Assembly (NCBI GenBank): GCA_024364735.1
Contig: JAGFNQ010008748.1
Coordinates: forward strand, 1 to 64,000
From: Boesenbergia rotunda
Taxonomy: Eukaryota > Streptophyta > Magnoliopsida > Zingiberales > Zingiberaceae
Length of the DNA stretch: 64,000 nt
Direction of reading: 5' to 3'
Part shown: piece after piece, positions 1-10,858 of the stretch
How positions within the stretch are numbered: the stretch's first letter is position 1
How the letters are laid out: each line of letters begins with the position of its first letter
Position numbers and translations under genes: made by a program
Notes under the pieces: generated by a model
The model's database searches: none
What the model was told of the DNA's origin: nothing
What the model saw: the letters and a program-made list of their open reading frames with translations, nothing else

Positions 1-1218
1 CCTTTAGCCAAAGTTTCTAAAAGTTTTCAAGAAAGTTTTCAAAAGCAAAAGAATAGCTAAAGTTTCAATTTGAGCCAAGAAAAGTAAATTGAGATTTATT
101 ATTGCTTGAGTATGCATGTTTTGAGCTATACATGTTCTTAGTTTCTTTCAAGCATATTAGTATCTCATATGATTTTCATATTGTTCTAGAAGCATGTTTG
201 CACATTCGAGATTTTGTGAGCTAGATAGTACTTACTAGCTTTTGCTTATAGATGCATTTCCTCTTATTGCAGATAAAGGTAAAGGCAAGCAATTCTGAAG
301 GAAGACGACGAGGCGGTGCTGAGTAGAGTGTGTGTGGTGGCTGATTATGGAGAGATCCTTGAGACGAGACATTTTAGTTATATGAATTGCAATGTTTAAG
401 TTTATTCAAATTTCAAGTTCTTGCTTTATGGAGATTATGGAGTATTTGAGTTTTGGATAGTTTTATATGCTAAATTTCTTAGAGTAAAGATTCCATGTCA
501 TTTCCTTTAGCATATATATCCCATGATTGCATTGGATGAGTAAAAGTGTGAGTAGTTAGAAATATTGATACTTTGTTAGAGAAAAAGGTGTTTGTGCCAA
601 GATAGTATCAATTTTCCTTTTGAATCGAGTTTTATTGCTTAAAAATGTTTAGAAAAGTTGCAATCACATTTCATAATGCTTTAGCAAGGTCGTAGAACAT
701 GTATTTGGTGTTATAAATTCATAGAAGTCAAGATTGGTACAAACTCTATTGTTAAAGTTTATATAAACTTGTTTAGTTTATTTTCTTCCATAAAAGTCCT
801 AAATTCAAGTTTATGGATTCGTTTGATTGGCTAAATTGTTTAGGAAACTGATATAGAGTATAGAAATGATGTCGTAGTTTGATATGGCTCGAAATGAAGG
901 AATGGTGGACTTGGAAAGCAAGGGCCGAAACCTGTAAAACTGATTACAGGCGTACCAGTCGACTGCCACGTCACCAGTCGACTGGTACAGGCAGTTTAAG
1001 AAGGGTAAGGCTGTTTTCAACAGGTATTAGCTATGGGATTTGAGAAGAAGTATGGCATGGTATTATTATACATGATTGCTTAAGTTAGAATATAATTGTT
1101 AGCAGAATTTAAAAGAAAAAAAAACAAGATTTCCGCAATTTTCTTTAGTCATGTATAAAAGTTGAGAAGTAGAGAAAGTAACGATCCGTCTAAGGCAGTA
1201 AGAAGGCGGGTCGCTACA
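1..1218 (+). repeat. 5' LTR of the Tekay element, truncated by window start
   Basis: Matches 7287-8505 of the 3' LTR almost base for base and ends with the same GGGTCGCTACA. The two copies differ by a handful of substitutions and an unusual number of single-base indels (for example TCCC versus TCCCC near 530/7803). It carries the paired CAGTCGACTG motif at 955-986. Confidence 0.95.
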
Positions 1219-1220
1219 GT

Positions 1221-1232
1221 TGGTATCAGAGC
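1221..1232 (+). promoter_or_regulatory. Primer binding site (initiator Met tRNA)
   Basis: TGGTATCAGAGC lies two bases after the LTR end. It is the standard plant retrotransposon primer site complementary to the 3' end of initiator tRNA-Met. Confidence 0.9.
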
Positions 1233-1513
1233 AGTTCCCATTCTCCAGCATCACACACACATCAGCATCAACCTTGCCGTCTTCAAGTAAGAAAGCTTTA
1301 AGTTTCAGTTTTTCTATTGCTCCTTTATTTAATTGCAGTATAGAGAAATGCTTATGTACTACTCACATGTGCATAGAACAAGGAAGCATGTTTAATCCCT
1401 TAGTATCACGGAATCATGTTTAATCCCTAGAATGGATATTAGATTTCTAAGTAAGAAGAAAAGTTATACTTAGAGAAGTAGTAATGATTTCTTGTTCCCT
1501 TATACATGATTAG

Positions 1514-2600
1514 ATGGCAAGAAGAGGCCGAGCTCTTAATGCTAATAACAGAACTCCAGTTCAAGATAATAGTGAGCCTGGCACAGAACAGCCAAACCTG
1601 ATGGCAGTCATTGCTCAAATGCAAGCTCAGATTACAGAACAACAGAAGACCATCGCCACACTGATGGCGAATCAGCACCCAGTGCCCCCTACACCACCCA
1701 CAGCAGGAGTGGGAACCCAGTGGTGGCTGAAGTTCCACCAGTCCACAGGAGACCCCTGCGTGAACCGAAGACAAGAAGCATACCTCGTCCAGTGGCAGAG
1801 GCTGAAACCGAAAGCTTCTCAGGCACGACTGAGCCCTGGGATGCCCAGGCTTGGTTCAAGACTTTAGAGAGCACGATGGAGCTTCTTGACTGGCCAGAGG
1901 TTGAGAAGGTCAAATGTGCCTCCTTCTGCCTAACTGGAGATGCTCGTATGTGGTGGGAGCGAGTCAAGAGTAAGAAGATAGTCAACCAGATGAGCTGGGC
2001 AGATTTTGAGCACGAGTTCTATGAGGAATTCTTCCACATGAAGGTTACCAACAAGCACTTCGAGGACTTCATGGAGTTCAGACAGGGTAGCCTACCAGTG
2101 GGAGAAGCAGTTGCAAAGTTCAACAGACTAGCTCGCCTCTGCCCAGAGCTAGTCAGCACAGAGAAGGAGCGAGTCAGACTGATGCTTCGCATGCTGAACC
2201 CGGAGATAGCACTCAACGTGAACAGCGGGATGCACCGACCCCAGACCAGCGAGGAGTTGGTCAGTAGTGCTCTAATCTCAGAGCACTACCTGAATAGCAT
2301 CAAGGCACAGCAAGCACAGCAGAAGCCAGTCCTGATTGAGAACAAGACAATAGGAGGCCAGAAGCCTCAGCCAAATAGCCAGAACTGGAAGAACAAGAAC
2401 CACAAAAGGAAGCAGTGGCCTGGCAGCCAGAAAGGAAAACCAGAGAATAAGCAAGCTAGGTATCCACCTTGTCCTAAGTGTGGGAGGAACCATCCAGGAC
2501 ATGCCTTTTGGGTGTAACTGGATGCTATTCATGTGGACAAGAGGGACACAGATCCAGAGACTGCCCAAACAAGTTCAAGTACTTCCTCAGCAGTCCGTTC
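1514..2600 (+). pseudogene. gag: Tekay gag (capsid/nucleocapsid), frameshifted
   Basis: Starts at the ATG at 1514 and moves from frame 2 to frame 1 around 1720-1867. The middle part (about 1830-2330) has the retrotransposon gag core with WWERVK and a FYEEFFHMKV-type segment typical of plant chromoviruses. A basic linker follows, then a cysteine pair CPKCGRNHPG. After another frame change near 2500-2520 comes a CCHC zinc knuckle of the form CYSCGQEGHRSRDC. Gag would form the virus-like particle and bind the genomic RNA. The two frame changes make it a broken copy. Confidence 0.88.
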
Positions 2601-2689
2601 AGTATGGAGGCCAGCCTCAGTTACATTACATGCCTACTATGCTGGAGGGACCTCAGATCAGTCAGGGAGGGTTGGAAGCAGCACCAGTT

Positions 2690-3330
2690 CCAACCAATGC
2701 CAGAGTCTTTTCCCTCACGAAGGAAGAAGCTGCCAGCGCCTCCACGGTCGTAACAGGTCAAATAGTTATTTTTCAGCATTTAGCTACTACACTGTTTGAC
2801 ACTGGGGCGACCCATTCTTTCGTATCAGTACCTTTTGCTAGTAAGTTACAGGTGCCTACAGAGAGTTGGGAGTCAGATTCCTGACAACTCTCCCTTCAGG
2901 GGAAATCATGGATCCACCCAGAGGCTCCGGGCTGTGCCAATCAAGATTTCAGACCGAGAGCTATATGTCGATCTGATAGTCCTTGCGATGCAGGACTTCG
3001 ACATCATACTGGGCATGGATTTCCTCAGTAAGTACAGCGCTTCAGTGGACTGCCGTAGAAGGAAGGTGGTTTTCAGCCCAGAAGGAGAACCACCATTCGA
3101 GTTTCAAGGAGCCCCAAGGAGGAAGACTCAGAAATTTCTCTCAGCCTTGGCAGCCCACCAGATGCTAGAGCAAGGGTGTGCTGGTTTTCTTGCACACATA
3201 GTGGAATCAGAAGCAAAGGAAGAACTCAAGCAGGAGGATGTACGGGTAGTCTGCGAATATCCAGAAGTGTTCCCAGAAGAATTACCTGGACTACCTCCCA
3301 ACGAGAAGTGGAATTCGAGATCGAGCTAGT
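2690..3330 (+). pseudogene. pol: Tekay aspartic protease
   Basis: The catalytic motif DTGATHSFVS is read near 2798-2827 in frame 2. The flap and C-terminal part, with ILGMDFL near 3006-3026, continue in frame 3, so a frame break lies between about 2796 and 2884. The linker to RT (YPEVFPEELPGLPP) ends in the overlap with the RT frame at 3176-3330. The enzyme would cleave the gag-pol polyprotein. Motif assignment is firm; the exact break position is not. Confidence 0.85.
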
Positions 3331-4620
3331 GCCCGGTACCGGTCCGGTCTCGAAGGCCCCATATCGTATGTCTCCAGCAGAGTTGAAGGAATTACAAGAG
3401 CAACTCCAGGAGCTACTAGACAAGGGCTTCATTCGCCCGAGTCATTCACCCTGGGGAGCTCCTGTACTTTTCGTCAAGAAGAAGGATGGATCTATGCGTC
3501 TGTGCATAGACTACAGAGCTCTGAACAAGGTGACCATCAAGAACAAGTACCCCCTTCCTAGAATAGATGATTTATTTGATCAACTCAAAGGGGCTACAGT
3601 GTTCTCGAAGATAGACCTGCGTTCTGGGTATCATCAGCTAAAGGTTAAAGAAAGTGACATCCCCAGGACGGCCTTCAGGACAAGATACGGCCACTACGAA
3701 TTTGTAGTAATGCCTTTTGGAGTAACCAATGCTCCAGCAGTCTTCATGGAGCTGATGAACCACATCTTCAGGGAGTATCTCGATAAATTCGTCATTGTAT
3801 TTATTGATGATATTCTCATATACTCACAGACTCCAGAGGACCATGCTACACACTTGAGGATAGTGCTGCAGATCCTTCAGCAGGAGAAGCTCTATGCAAA
3901 ATTCTCAAAGTGTGAGTTTTGGCTAGATCAGGTGACCTTCCTAGGTCACATTGTATCCAAAGAAGGCATTCAAGTTGATCCAGCCAAGATAGAAGCAGTC
4001 AGCAACTGGTGTAGACCCAAGAATGCCAGTGAGATCAGAAGCTTCTTAGGCCTGGCAGGATATTACAGAAAATTTGTGGAGGACTTTTCCAGGATAGCCT
4101 CTCCACTCACAGCCTTGACCAGAAAGAACAAGAAGTTTGAATGGTCAGATAAATGCGAGCACAGTTTTCTAGAGCTGAAGAAGAGACTGACCAGTGCTCC
4201 CATCCTGACTGTTCCAGAGAGTGACAAGGCCTTTGACATCTACAGTGATGCATCCAAGATGGGCCTTGGAGCTGTCCTCATGCAAGATGGTAAAGTAATA
4301 GCATATGCCTCCAGACAGCTCAAGGACTATGAGAAGAATTACCCTACCCACGACCTTGAGCTAGCAGCTGTGGTTTTTGCACTGAAGCTTTGGAGACACT
4401 ACCTGTATGGAGTGCAGTGCAGATCTTCACAGACCATCAGAGTTTGAAGTACTTCTTCACTCAGAAGGACCTGAATATGAGGCAGCGCAGGTGGCTAGAG
4501 TTGGTCAAAGATTATGACTGTGAAATCCTCTACCACCCAGGTAAAGCTAATAAAGTGGCAGATGCACTGAGCAGAAAATCCTGTGCAGCACTGATGTCCC
4601 TATCATCACTGTCTCTACCA
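3176..4620 (+). pseudogene. pol: Tekay reverse transcriptase and RNase H
   Basis: One open frame (frame 2) runs to 4447 and holds the whole RT domain: the SPWGAPVLFVKKKDGSMR block, IDYRALN, the KIDLRSGYHQ block and the catalytic FIDDILIYS (about 3800-3826). The thumb with FLGHIVS and SFLGLAGYYRKF follows. RNase H starts with DIYSDASKMGLGAVL and passes to frame 1 near 4390-4447, where TDHQSLKYF and ADALSRK complete it. RT-RNase H copies the RNA into DNA. RT itself is unbroken; the RNase H is split by one indel. Confidence 0.93.
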
Positions 4621-4699
4621 CTTCAGAAAGAAATAAAAGATTTTGGAGTCGAAGTAATAGTTGGGCAATTTCTGCATTGACCTAGAGTCAACCCTGCTT

Positions 4700-5755
4700 A
4701 AGATATACAAGAAAAGCAAGATCAAGACCCAGAAATCCAGAAGATCAAGCAGGGGATCCAAGAGGCAGAAAATTCAGAGTTTCGAGTATCAGATAGTGGC
4801 ATCCTCTATCTTGGAGACCGCCTTTGCGTCCCCAATGATGAGGAACTAAGAAAGAATATTTTAGAAGAAGCCCACAGTACCCCGTACTCTATGCATCCTG
4901 GTTCTACCAAGATGTACCAAGATTTAAAGAAGAGGTTCTGGTGGTCTGGACTCAAGCGAGACGTGGCCAGATATATCAGTACCTGCTTGACCTGCCAGAG
5001 AGTCAAAGCAGAGCACCAGAGACCAGGAGGAGTTCTACAGCCACTTCCCATTCCAGAGTGGAAGTGGGAAGAAATATCCATGGACTTTATCACAGGTCTT
5101 CCAAGAACCACCCATGGACATGATGCAATTTGGGTGATAGTGGACAGGTTGACCAAGTCTGCCCACTTCCTAGCCATCAAGTTATCGCATTCGGTAGAGC
5201 AGTTAGCACAGCTGTACGTGAGAGAAGTAATCAGGCTTCACGGAGTTCCGAAGTCGATCGTGTCTGACAGAGATGGGCGATTCACCTCCCATTTTTGGAA
5301 GTGTGTTCAGGACGCCCTAGGCACCAGACTTCAGTTCAGCACAGCTTTCCATCCCCAGACAGATGGACAAACAGAGAGAGTAAATCAGATTTTAGAAGAC
5401 ATGCTCAGGGCTTGTGCATTGGACTTTAAAGGTAGTTGGTGCAAATTTCTGTGTTAGCTGAGTTTGCCTACAACAATAGCTATCAGGCCACCATCAGGAT
5501 GGCACCTTATGAGGCATTGTATGGCAGGAAATGCAGATCACCCATATGTTGGCAAGAAGCTGGTGAGAAGAAAGAGATGGAGTCAGGACTAGGCAGCCAG
5601 ACTGAGCTTATAGATGAGACCCTCAGGCTATCCAGACGATCCGCCAGAGGATTGAGACTGCCCAGAGTAGACAGAAAAGTTATGCTGACACACGCCGTAG
5701 GCCACTTGAATTCCAAGTTGGAGATTCAGTATTTCTCAAGGTCGCTCCCATGAAG
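4700..5755 (+). pseudogene. pol: Tekay integrase core
   Basis: The zinc-binding HHCC region is at about 4795-5000 (AHSTPYSMHPG and CLTCQ). The DDE catalytic core follows in the same frame: D in SMDFITGLP, D in VSDRDGRF, E in QTDGQTERVN. Stops near 4680-4700 separate it from RNase H. A frame change at 5436-5457 moves the AYNNSYQATIRMAPYEALYG segment to frame 3. Integrase inserts the cDNA into the chromosome. All catalytic residues are present, but the frame is broken at both ends. Confidence 0.92.
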
Positions 5756-6130
5756 GGAGTGGTGAGATTTGGCAAGAAGGGCAAGCTGAGTCCTCGCTAC
5801 ATAGGACCCTACAAGATTATAAAGAGAGTTGGGAAAGTAGCTATGAGCTGGACTGCCAGAGGATATGTCAGCTATCCACAGTACTTTCATGTCTCTATGC
5901 TAAAGAAGTGTATTCACGACCCTAGCCAAGTGATTCAGCCTCAGTCAGTACAGATCCAAGAAGATCTTAGTTATGAGAGCAGACCGACACAGATAGTGGA
6001 CAAAGCAGTTAAAAGATTAAGAAACAAAGAAGTGCCACTAGTGAAGGTCATCTGGCAGAATCAAAAGCATGAAGAGGCTACTTGGGAACGTGAGGACAGC
6101 ATGAGAGAGAGATATCCAGAATTATTCTAA
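5750..6130 (+). pseudogene. pol: Integrase C-terminus with chromodomain
   Basis: After a frame change at 5750 the GPFx-type module (KLSPRYIGPYKIIKRVGKVA) leads into a chromodomain ending in VIWQNQKHEEATWEREDSM. This aromatic, acidic ending is the mark of chromoviruses, where the domain is thought to guide integration to particular chromatin. The stop TAA is at 6128-6130, 35 bp before the 3' LTR. Confidence 0.9.
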
Positions 6131-6150
6131 GTTCGAGGACGAACTTTTTA

Positions 6151-6165
6151 TAAGGTATGGGGGAT
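6151..6165 (+). promoter_or_regulatory. Polypurine tract of the Tekay element
   Basis: A purine-rich run (AAGGTATGGGGGAT) sits directly before the LTR start. It primes plus-strand DNA synthesis. Confidence 0.8.
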
Positions 6166-6354
6166 TGTAACGCCCCAAAATTCCCATTTTTAGTTCTTAA
6201 AGTCCTTAGAATTATTTAGAAATGGTTTAGAAATATTCTAGATATTTTTAGGAATTTTTAGAGTATTTTTATGGAATTTTCCGAGTCCGTTTGGTATTTT
6301 TGGAAAAAGAAAAAGAAAAAGGAAAAAGCCAAAAATGGAAAAACCAATTAAGTG

Positions 6355-6420
6355 CAGCGGGTGGCTCGAACCCGCGACCACCACGAGACCAAGGAAGCGC
6401 GCGGCCAGCCGGGCTAGGGG
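6355..6420 (-). other. tRNA-like module (A box + B box) inside the Tekay LTR, antisense
   Basis: On the minus strand the segment reads TAGCCCGGCTGG (11 of 12 to the A-box consensus TRGCNNAGYNGG) and, about 31 bases later, GGGTTCGAGCC (B box), the latter inside a CGGG..CCCG stem like a T arm. The spacing is that of a tRNA gene. It lacks a convincing full cloverleaf, so I call it tRNA-like rather than a tRNA gene. The same module recurs in the two other Tekay-type LTRs here. Confidence 0.65.
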
Positions 6421-6487
6421 TATCAAGCACAGCAAAGGAAGGAGAAACCTATATTTAAGGAGTAGTTAGGTTAATCCGCCCCATAAG

Positions 6488-6495
6488 TATAAATA
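6488..6495 (+). promoter_or_regulatory. TATA box of the Tekay LTR
   Basis: TATAAATA followed by GGGAATT. It is the likely pol II core promoter of the element. Its counterpart in the 5' LTR is outside the window. Confidence 0.7.
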
Positions 6496-8505
6496 GGGAA
6501 TTAAAGAGAGAAGTTTTATTTTCTCTCAAACCCTCTCCCTCTCCCAAGGTTGCGCCGACCCCTCTCCCTCTCCTCTCTTGTGCGCACGCCACACCAAGGC
6601 CTAGAGGGCCGGCCAAGGCCTTTCTCCAAGAGATAATCCTATATTTGGGATCCCCGCGACGAGAGGAACGCGTAGACGTGAAGAATTCTCCGAGATCTCA
6701 AGTTTCTCCGAGCTCTAGACGTCAATCTTGGTTGTAAGTCCAAGATATCAATGTAAGTACTGCTCACCTGCAGTAAGAGGCGGTTTTTCCGCGAGAATTT
6801 CCTTTAAAAGTTTTAAAAAGAGCTATTTCCTTTTTGTTTAAGTTTTTGCATGTTATCTTAGTTCATTAATTGTTGTATGCTTATGTATAAGTTTATTCAT
6901 GTACCCTATATGAGTTTAGGGTCTAAGAAAGCTATGAGAAAAGAAAAGAGAAGATAAAGATAAGAAAAGAAAAGGCCAAGGCCTTAAGAAATCCCCAAAA
7001 GTCAAGACTTAGGGATTTTAGCACGCAAGGTGCTCCAGAAAATGCCAAGGCATTTACAGATAAGAAAGAAAAGTAAGAAAAGCTATTTTATTTTCTAAGG
7101 CCAGTACCCGGCGTCCAAGGGCGTCGTTAAAGAAATCCAGGTGTCCAATTCCAAGGTCTTGGCCCTGGTAGACCAAGGTCTGCTCTATTAGGATTGGTGG
7201 CTCGCTACCCCAACCTTTTAGGGAACGCGCATGAGATGGTACTTACGTCTTCAGTGGATCCAAGTGATTATTATTTTCAAGTATATGCTTTAGCAAAGTT
7301 TCTAAAGTTTCAGAAAGTTTTCAAAAGTAAAGAATAGCTAAAGTTTCAAGTTGAGCCAAGAAAAGTAAATTGAGATTTATTATTGCTTGAGTATGCATGT
7401 TTTGAGCTATACATGTTCTTAGTTTCCTTTCAAGCATATTAGTATCTCATATGATTTTCATATTGTTCTAGAAGCATGTTTGCACATTCGAGATTTTGTG
7501 AGCTAGATAGTACTTACTAAGCTTTTGCTTATAGATGCATTTCCTCTTATTGCAGATAAAGGTAAAGGCAAGCAATTCTGAAGGAAGACGACGAGGCGGT
7601 GCTGAGTAGAGTGTGTGTGGTGGCTGATTATGGAGAGATCCTTGAGACGAGACATTTTAGTTATTTGAATTGCAATGTTTAAGTTTATTCAAATTTCAAG
7701 TTCTTGCTTTATGGAGATTATGGAGTATTTGAGTTTTGGATAGTTTTATATGCTAAATTTCTTAGAGTAAAGATTCCATGTCATTTCCTTTAGCATATAT
7801 ATCCCCATGATTGCATTGGATGAGTAAAAGTGTGAGTAGTTAGAAATATTGATACTTTGTTAGAGAAAAATGTGTTTGTGCCAAGATAGTATCAATTTTC
7901 CTTTTGAATCGAGTTTTATTGCTTAAAAATGTTTAGAAAAGTTGCAATCACATTTCATAATGCTTTAGCAAGGTCGTAGAACATGTATTTGGTGTTATAA
8001 ATTCATAGAAGTCAAGATTGGTACAAACTCTATTGTTAAAGTTTATATAAACTTGTTTAGTTTATTTTCTTCCATAAAAGTCCTAAATTCAAGTTTATGG
8101 ATTCGTTTGATTGGCTAAATTGTTTAGGAAACTGATATAGAGCATAGAAATGATGTCGTAGTTTGATATGGCTCGAAATAGAAGGAATGGTGGACTTGGA
8201 AAGCAAGGGCCGAAACCTGTAAAACTGATTACAGGCGTACCAGTCGACTGCCACGTCACCAGTCGACTGGTACAGGCAGTTTAAGAAGGGTAAGGCTGTT
8301 TTCAACAGGTATTAGCTATGGGATTTGAGAAGAAGGTATGGCATGGTATTATTATACATGATTGCTTAAGTTAGAATATAATTGTTAGCAGAATTTAAAA
8401 GAAAAAAAACAAGATTTCCGCAATTTTACTTTTGGTCATGTATAAGAGTTGAGAAGTAGAGGAAAGTAACGATCCGTCTAAGGTAGAAGAAGGCGGGTCG
8501 CTACA

Positions 8506-8840
8506 AACAACGTTCAAGATCAATTACACACCACTCCAACATGTTTTACTCTTCATCTTAAATCTTAAGTGTCATTGGTATAATGTTTTCAATTCAGTTC
8601 TATACTTAAATCATTATACTTGTACATCATTTTCTGTCTTATAGTATTGCCCAATGAAAATGATCAAGGACTGTGGGCCTTGGAGTAGGAGTCACAGACT
8701 CCGAACCAAGTAAAACAAACTATGTTAGCAGTTTTTTATCTTGCGAAGTTCTTTATTTCTGTTGTGCTTACTCTCAATTAATTTTCAAAAAATATGTTAT
8801 TGATATTCACCCCTCCTCTATCGATCACAATGATCTCACA
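8506..8840 (+). repeat. 3' fragment of an older copia-type LTR
   Basis: Aligns with 13440-13712, the tail of the solo LTR at 12402. Both share CAAGGAC(T/C)GTGGGCCTTGG, AGTAGGAGTC, GAACCAAGTAAA, TTATTGATATTCA/CGATATTCA and an end CTCTATCGAT..ATC(T/C)CACA. Its 5' part is missing because the Tekay element inserted here. The ORF at 8673-8984 is only this LTR tail read through. Confidence 0.8.
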
Positions 8841-8934
8841 AGGTTATGGCATTCATTAAGCTTTTACTTCTGTTTATTACCCCCAAAGCAATGGGTAGAC
8901 AAAAGTAGTCAATTGAGAGCTAATATGAGGTTTA

Positions 8935-9445
8935 AAGATCAAGTTGGAGCATGTGGAGGGCGTCTGGGTAGAAGAACTTTCTAACATCCTCTAGGTGTAT
9001 TGAGCAACCCCACATGACAACACAAGCATGACTCCTTTCCACATAACCTATGATGGAGAAGCAATAATCACAGTTGAAATCGACCTTATGTCTACTCGGG
9101 TCAACGCATATGGAGATGGAGAAGACAATTCAAATAAAAGGCTTCTCGAGTTGGATCTCATCATGGAAACCTATGATAGAGCAGAAATCCGACTTCAAGC
9201 TTATTGTTAGCGCATATGCAGGGCCTTTAACAAGCATGTAATCCCCCATTTCTTCCAAGTTGAGGATTTTGTGTAGAAGAAAATGAGCCTATGGGAGATG
9301 TAGGCAAGCTGGAGTCACATTGGAAGGGACCATATCAAGTCACTCACTAACTTGAGAGAGGGTCCAATTACTTAGATGATCCCCAAGGAAAGGAGCTCAA
9401 GCAACCATGACACGCCATGCACCGAAGGCCCTATCTTATCTAGTC
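8935..9445 (+). pseudogene. Tat-type Ty3/gypsy integrase C-terminal remnant
   Basis: In frame 1 from about 8935 the reading VEGVWVEELSNIL..VY.ATPH, then TPFHITYDGEAIITVEID, RLLELDLIMETYDRAEIRLQAY, and after further breaks FQVEDFV, DVGKLESHWKGPYQV and PYL matches the end of integrase in Tat/Retand-type plant elements. At least three internal stops are visible, two of them where W and R codons are expected. No chromodomain is present, consistent with Tat. No other pol domain of this element survives in the window; upstream it abuts the LTR fragment at 8840. Confidence 0.75.
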
Positions 9446-9560
9446 TCGGGTACTACTGTTTTGCGTTCTTCCTCTTTTTTACCACTTGTTTTGGTATGCA
9501 CTTATCCTTGGTTTAGTAAAATGGCAGCTTGACATTCATTTATTTTCTTCTTGCACAGCA

Positions 9561-10085
9561 GACAGACTCTCTTATAGTCTTATCATCTAACCCCCGAGGT
9601 TTCGACCACAGACTCAATCATAAATAGTCTTAAAACCTGACCTCTAAGGTCTTGGCCACAGACTAGAGTCTCAACTCTTGACCCTCGAGGTTTCGATCAC
9701 AGACTCATCATAAATAGTCTCAACGTTGAACCTTGGAGGTCTTGGCTATAGACTCTCTTATAATCTCAATGTCTGAGCCCCAAGATCTTAGCCACAGACT
9801 CTATTATAGTCTCAACACCTAACCCCTGAGGTCTTGGCCACATACTCAATCATAGATAGTTTCAATGCCACCCCGAGGTCTTGACCACAGACTCTCTTAT
9901 AGTCTCAATACTTGACCCTCAAGGTCTTGGCCACAAACTCTTATAGTCTCAATGCCTGACCACCGAGGTCTTGGCCACAGGCTGAATCATAAATAGTCTC
10001 AATGCTAAACCCCCAAGGTTTCGGCCACAGACTAAATTATAAATAGTCTCAACGTTAAACCCTTGAAGTCTTGGCCATAGACTCC
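9561..10085 (+). repeat. Degenerate tandem array, ~50-bp unit, in the Tat element 3' region
   Basis: About eleven imperfect copies of a unit like AGTCTCAA..CTGACCC..GAGGTCTTGGCCACAGACTC. They lie directly downstream of the integrase remnant. Tandem repeats between pol and the 3' LTR are known for Tat-lineage elements, which supports the assignment. There is no coding potential. Confidence 0.8.
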
Positions 10086-10146
10086 CCCTCAGGTGACTAA
10101 GAGTTTGACAACCTCCTTATTCCTTGTCCTTCGTTACGAGATAGTT

Positions 10147-10391
10147 TGAGATTATTAGCTCAACTATAATAGATTTGGTGATTTTACATATAATTGATTA
10201 ATTGTTTCTTAGTTACTTTCTCATTCCATTAAAGTAAATTAACATGAATACATGTGCGTTAAAAGAGGCAAACATCAAATACGAAAAATATATATTAACA
10301 CGTGAGCAAGCAACCAACACGGTATCTAAAAGCAAGTGGCACGGGGTAGTCAGACAAACGGGTCAGATATCCTTCTCAGTCATTTTTCTCA
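10147..10391 (+). repeat. Direct repeat copy 1 (~245 bp)
   Basis: Starts TTGAGATTATTAGCTCAAC and ends near CTTCTCAGTCATTTTTCTCA. It is nearly identical to 10606-10858. The MITE-like element at 10392-10605 lies exactly between the two copies. Confidence 0.85.
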
Positions 10392-10605
10392 GGGGCGTTT
10401 GGTATACATTTGACAATGAAAATGATAATGAATTTTGATTGAGAAATTTATAAGTTTAGTGATAATCTAGTGGGGATCAGGTTATAAAATTAGGGGTATC
10501 ATATACATATTTTGATTCCGATTCCCGTATACTAAATATCATAAATGGGAATGAAATAGATTTCATTCCCATTCCCACCTTCTAAACTCGCTTACCAAGC
10601 GCCCC
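10392..10605 (+). mobile_element. MITE-like element with GGGGCG(T/C)TTGGTA terminal inverted repeats
   Basis: 214 bp, non-coding. The left end GGGGCGTTTGGTA and the right end TACCAAGCGCCCC form an imperfect inverted repeat. Internal GGGAATGAAAT / ATTTCATTCCC pieces also mirror each other. The end sequence resembles PIF/Harbinger- or hAT-derived plant MITEs. No clear TSD is seen: the flanks are TCTCA and TTGAG. Confidence 0.65.
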
Positions 10606-10858
10606 TTGAGATTATTAGCTCAACTATAATAGATAAGTTCTTTAGTGATTTTACATATAATTGATTAATTGTTTCTTAGTTACTTTCTCATTCCATTAAA
10701 GTAAATTAACATTAATACATGTGCGTTCAAAGAGGCAAACTTCAAATACGAAAAATATATATTAACACGTGAGCAAGCAACCAACACGGTATCTAAAAGC
10801 AAGTGGCACGGGGTAGTCAGATAAACGGGTTAGATATCCTTCTCAGTCATTCGTCTCA
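10606..10858 (+). repeat. Direct repeat copy 2 (~250 bp)
   Basis: Second copy of 10147-10391 with a few substitutions and a short insertion (GATAAGTTC). It continues past CTCA into unrelated sequence, so it shows what the left flank looks like without the MITE. Confidence 0.85.

Larger units (their letters stand above)
1..8505 (+). mobile_element. Ty3/gypsy chromovirus (Tekay/Del-like), 5' end outside window
   Basis: A full LTR retrotransposon except for the first ~1.1 kb of its 5' LTR, which lies left of the window. The order is LTR, tRNA-Met primer site, gag, protease, RT, RNase H, integrase, chromodomain, polypurine tract, LTR, which is the Ty3/gypsy order. The terminal chromodomain and ~2.3-kb LTRs point to the Tekay/Del lineage. 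The 3' LTR ends at CTACA and is followed by AACAA, the presumed TSD; its partner is off-window. Gag-pol is spread over all three frames with about eight breaks, so this copy cannot be autonomous as read. The element sits in an older LTR whose tail continues at 8506. Confidence 0.95.
6166..8505 (+). repeat. 3' LTR of the Tekay element
   Basis: 2340 bp from TGTAACGCCCC to GGTCGCTACA. It has a TATA box at 6488 and, upstream of it, a tRNA-like module on the opposite strand (6355-6420). The paired CAGTCGACTG motif with a central CCACGTCAC is near 8238-8269. The body is otherwise non-coding and T-rich. The small antisense ORFs in both LTRs are chance. Confidence 0.95.

Noticed and set aside
6355..6420. 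A functional tRNA gene on the minus strand
   Set aside because: A and B boxes are present, but the acceptor and anticodon stems do not pair well by eye; kept only as a tRNA-like module.
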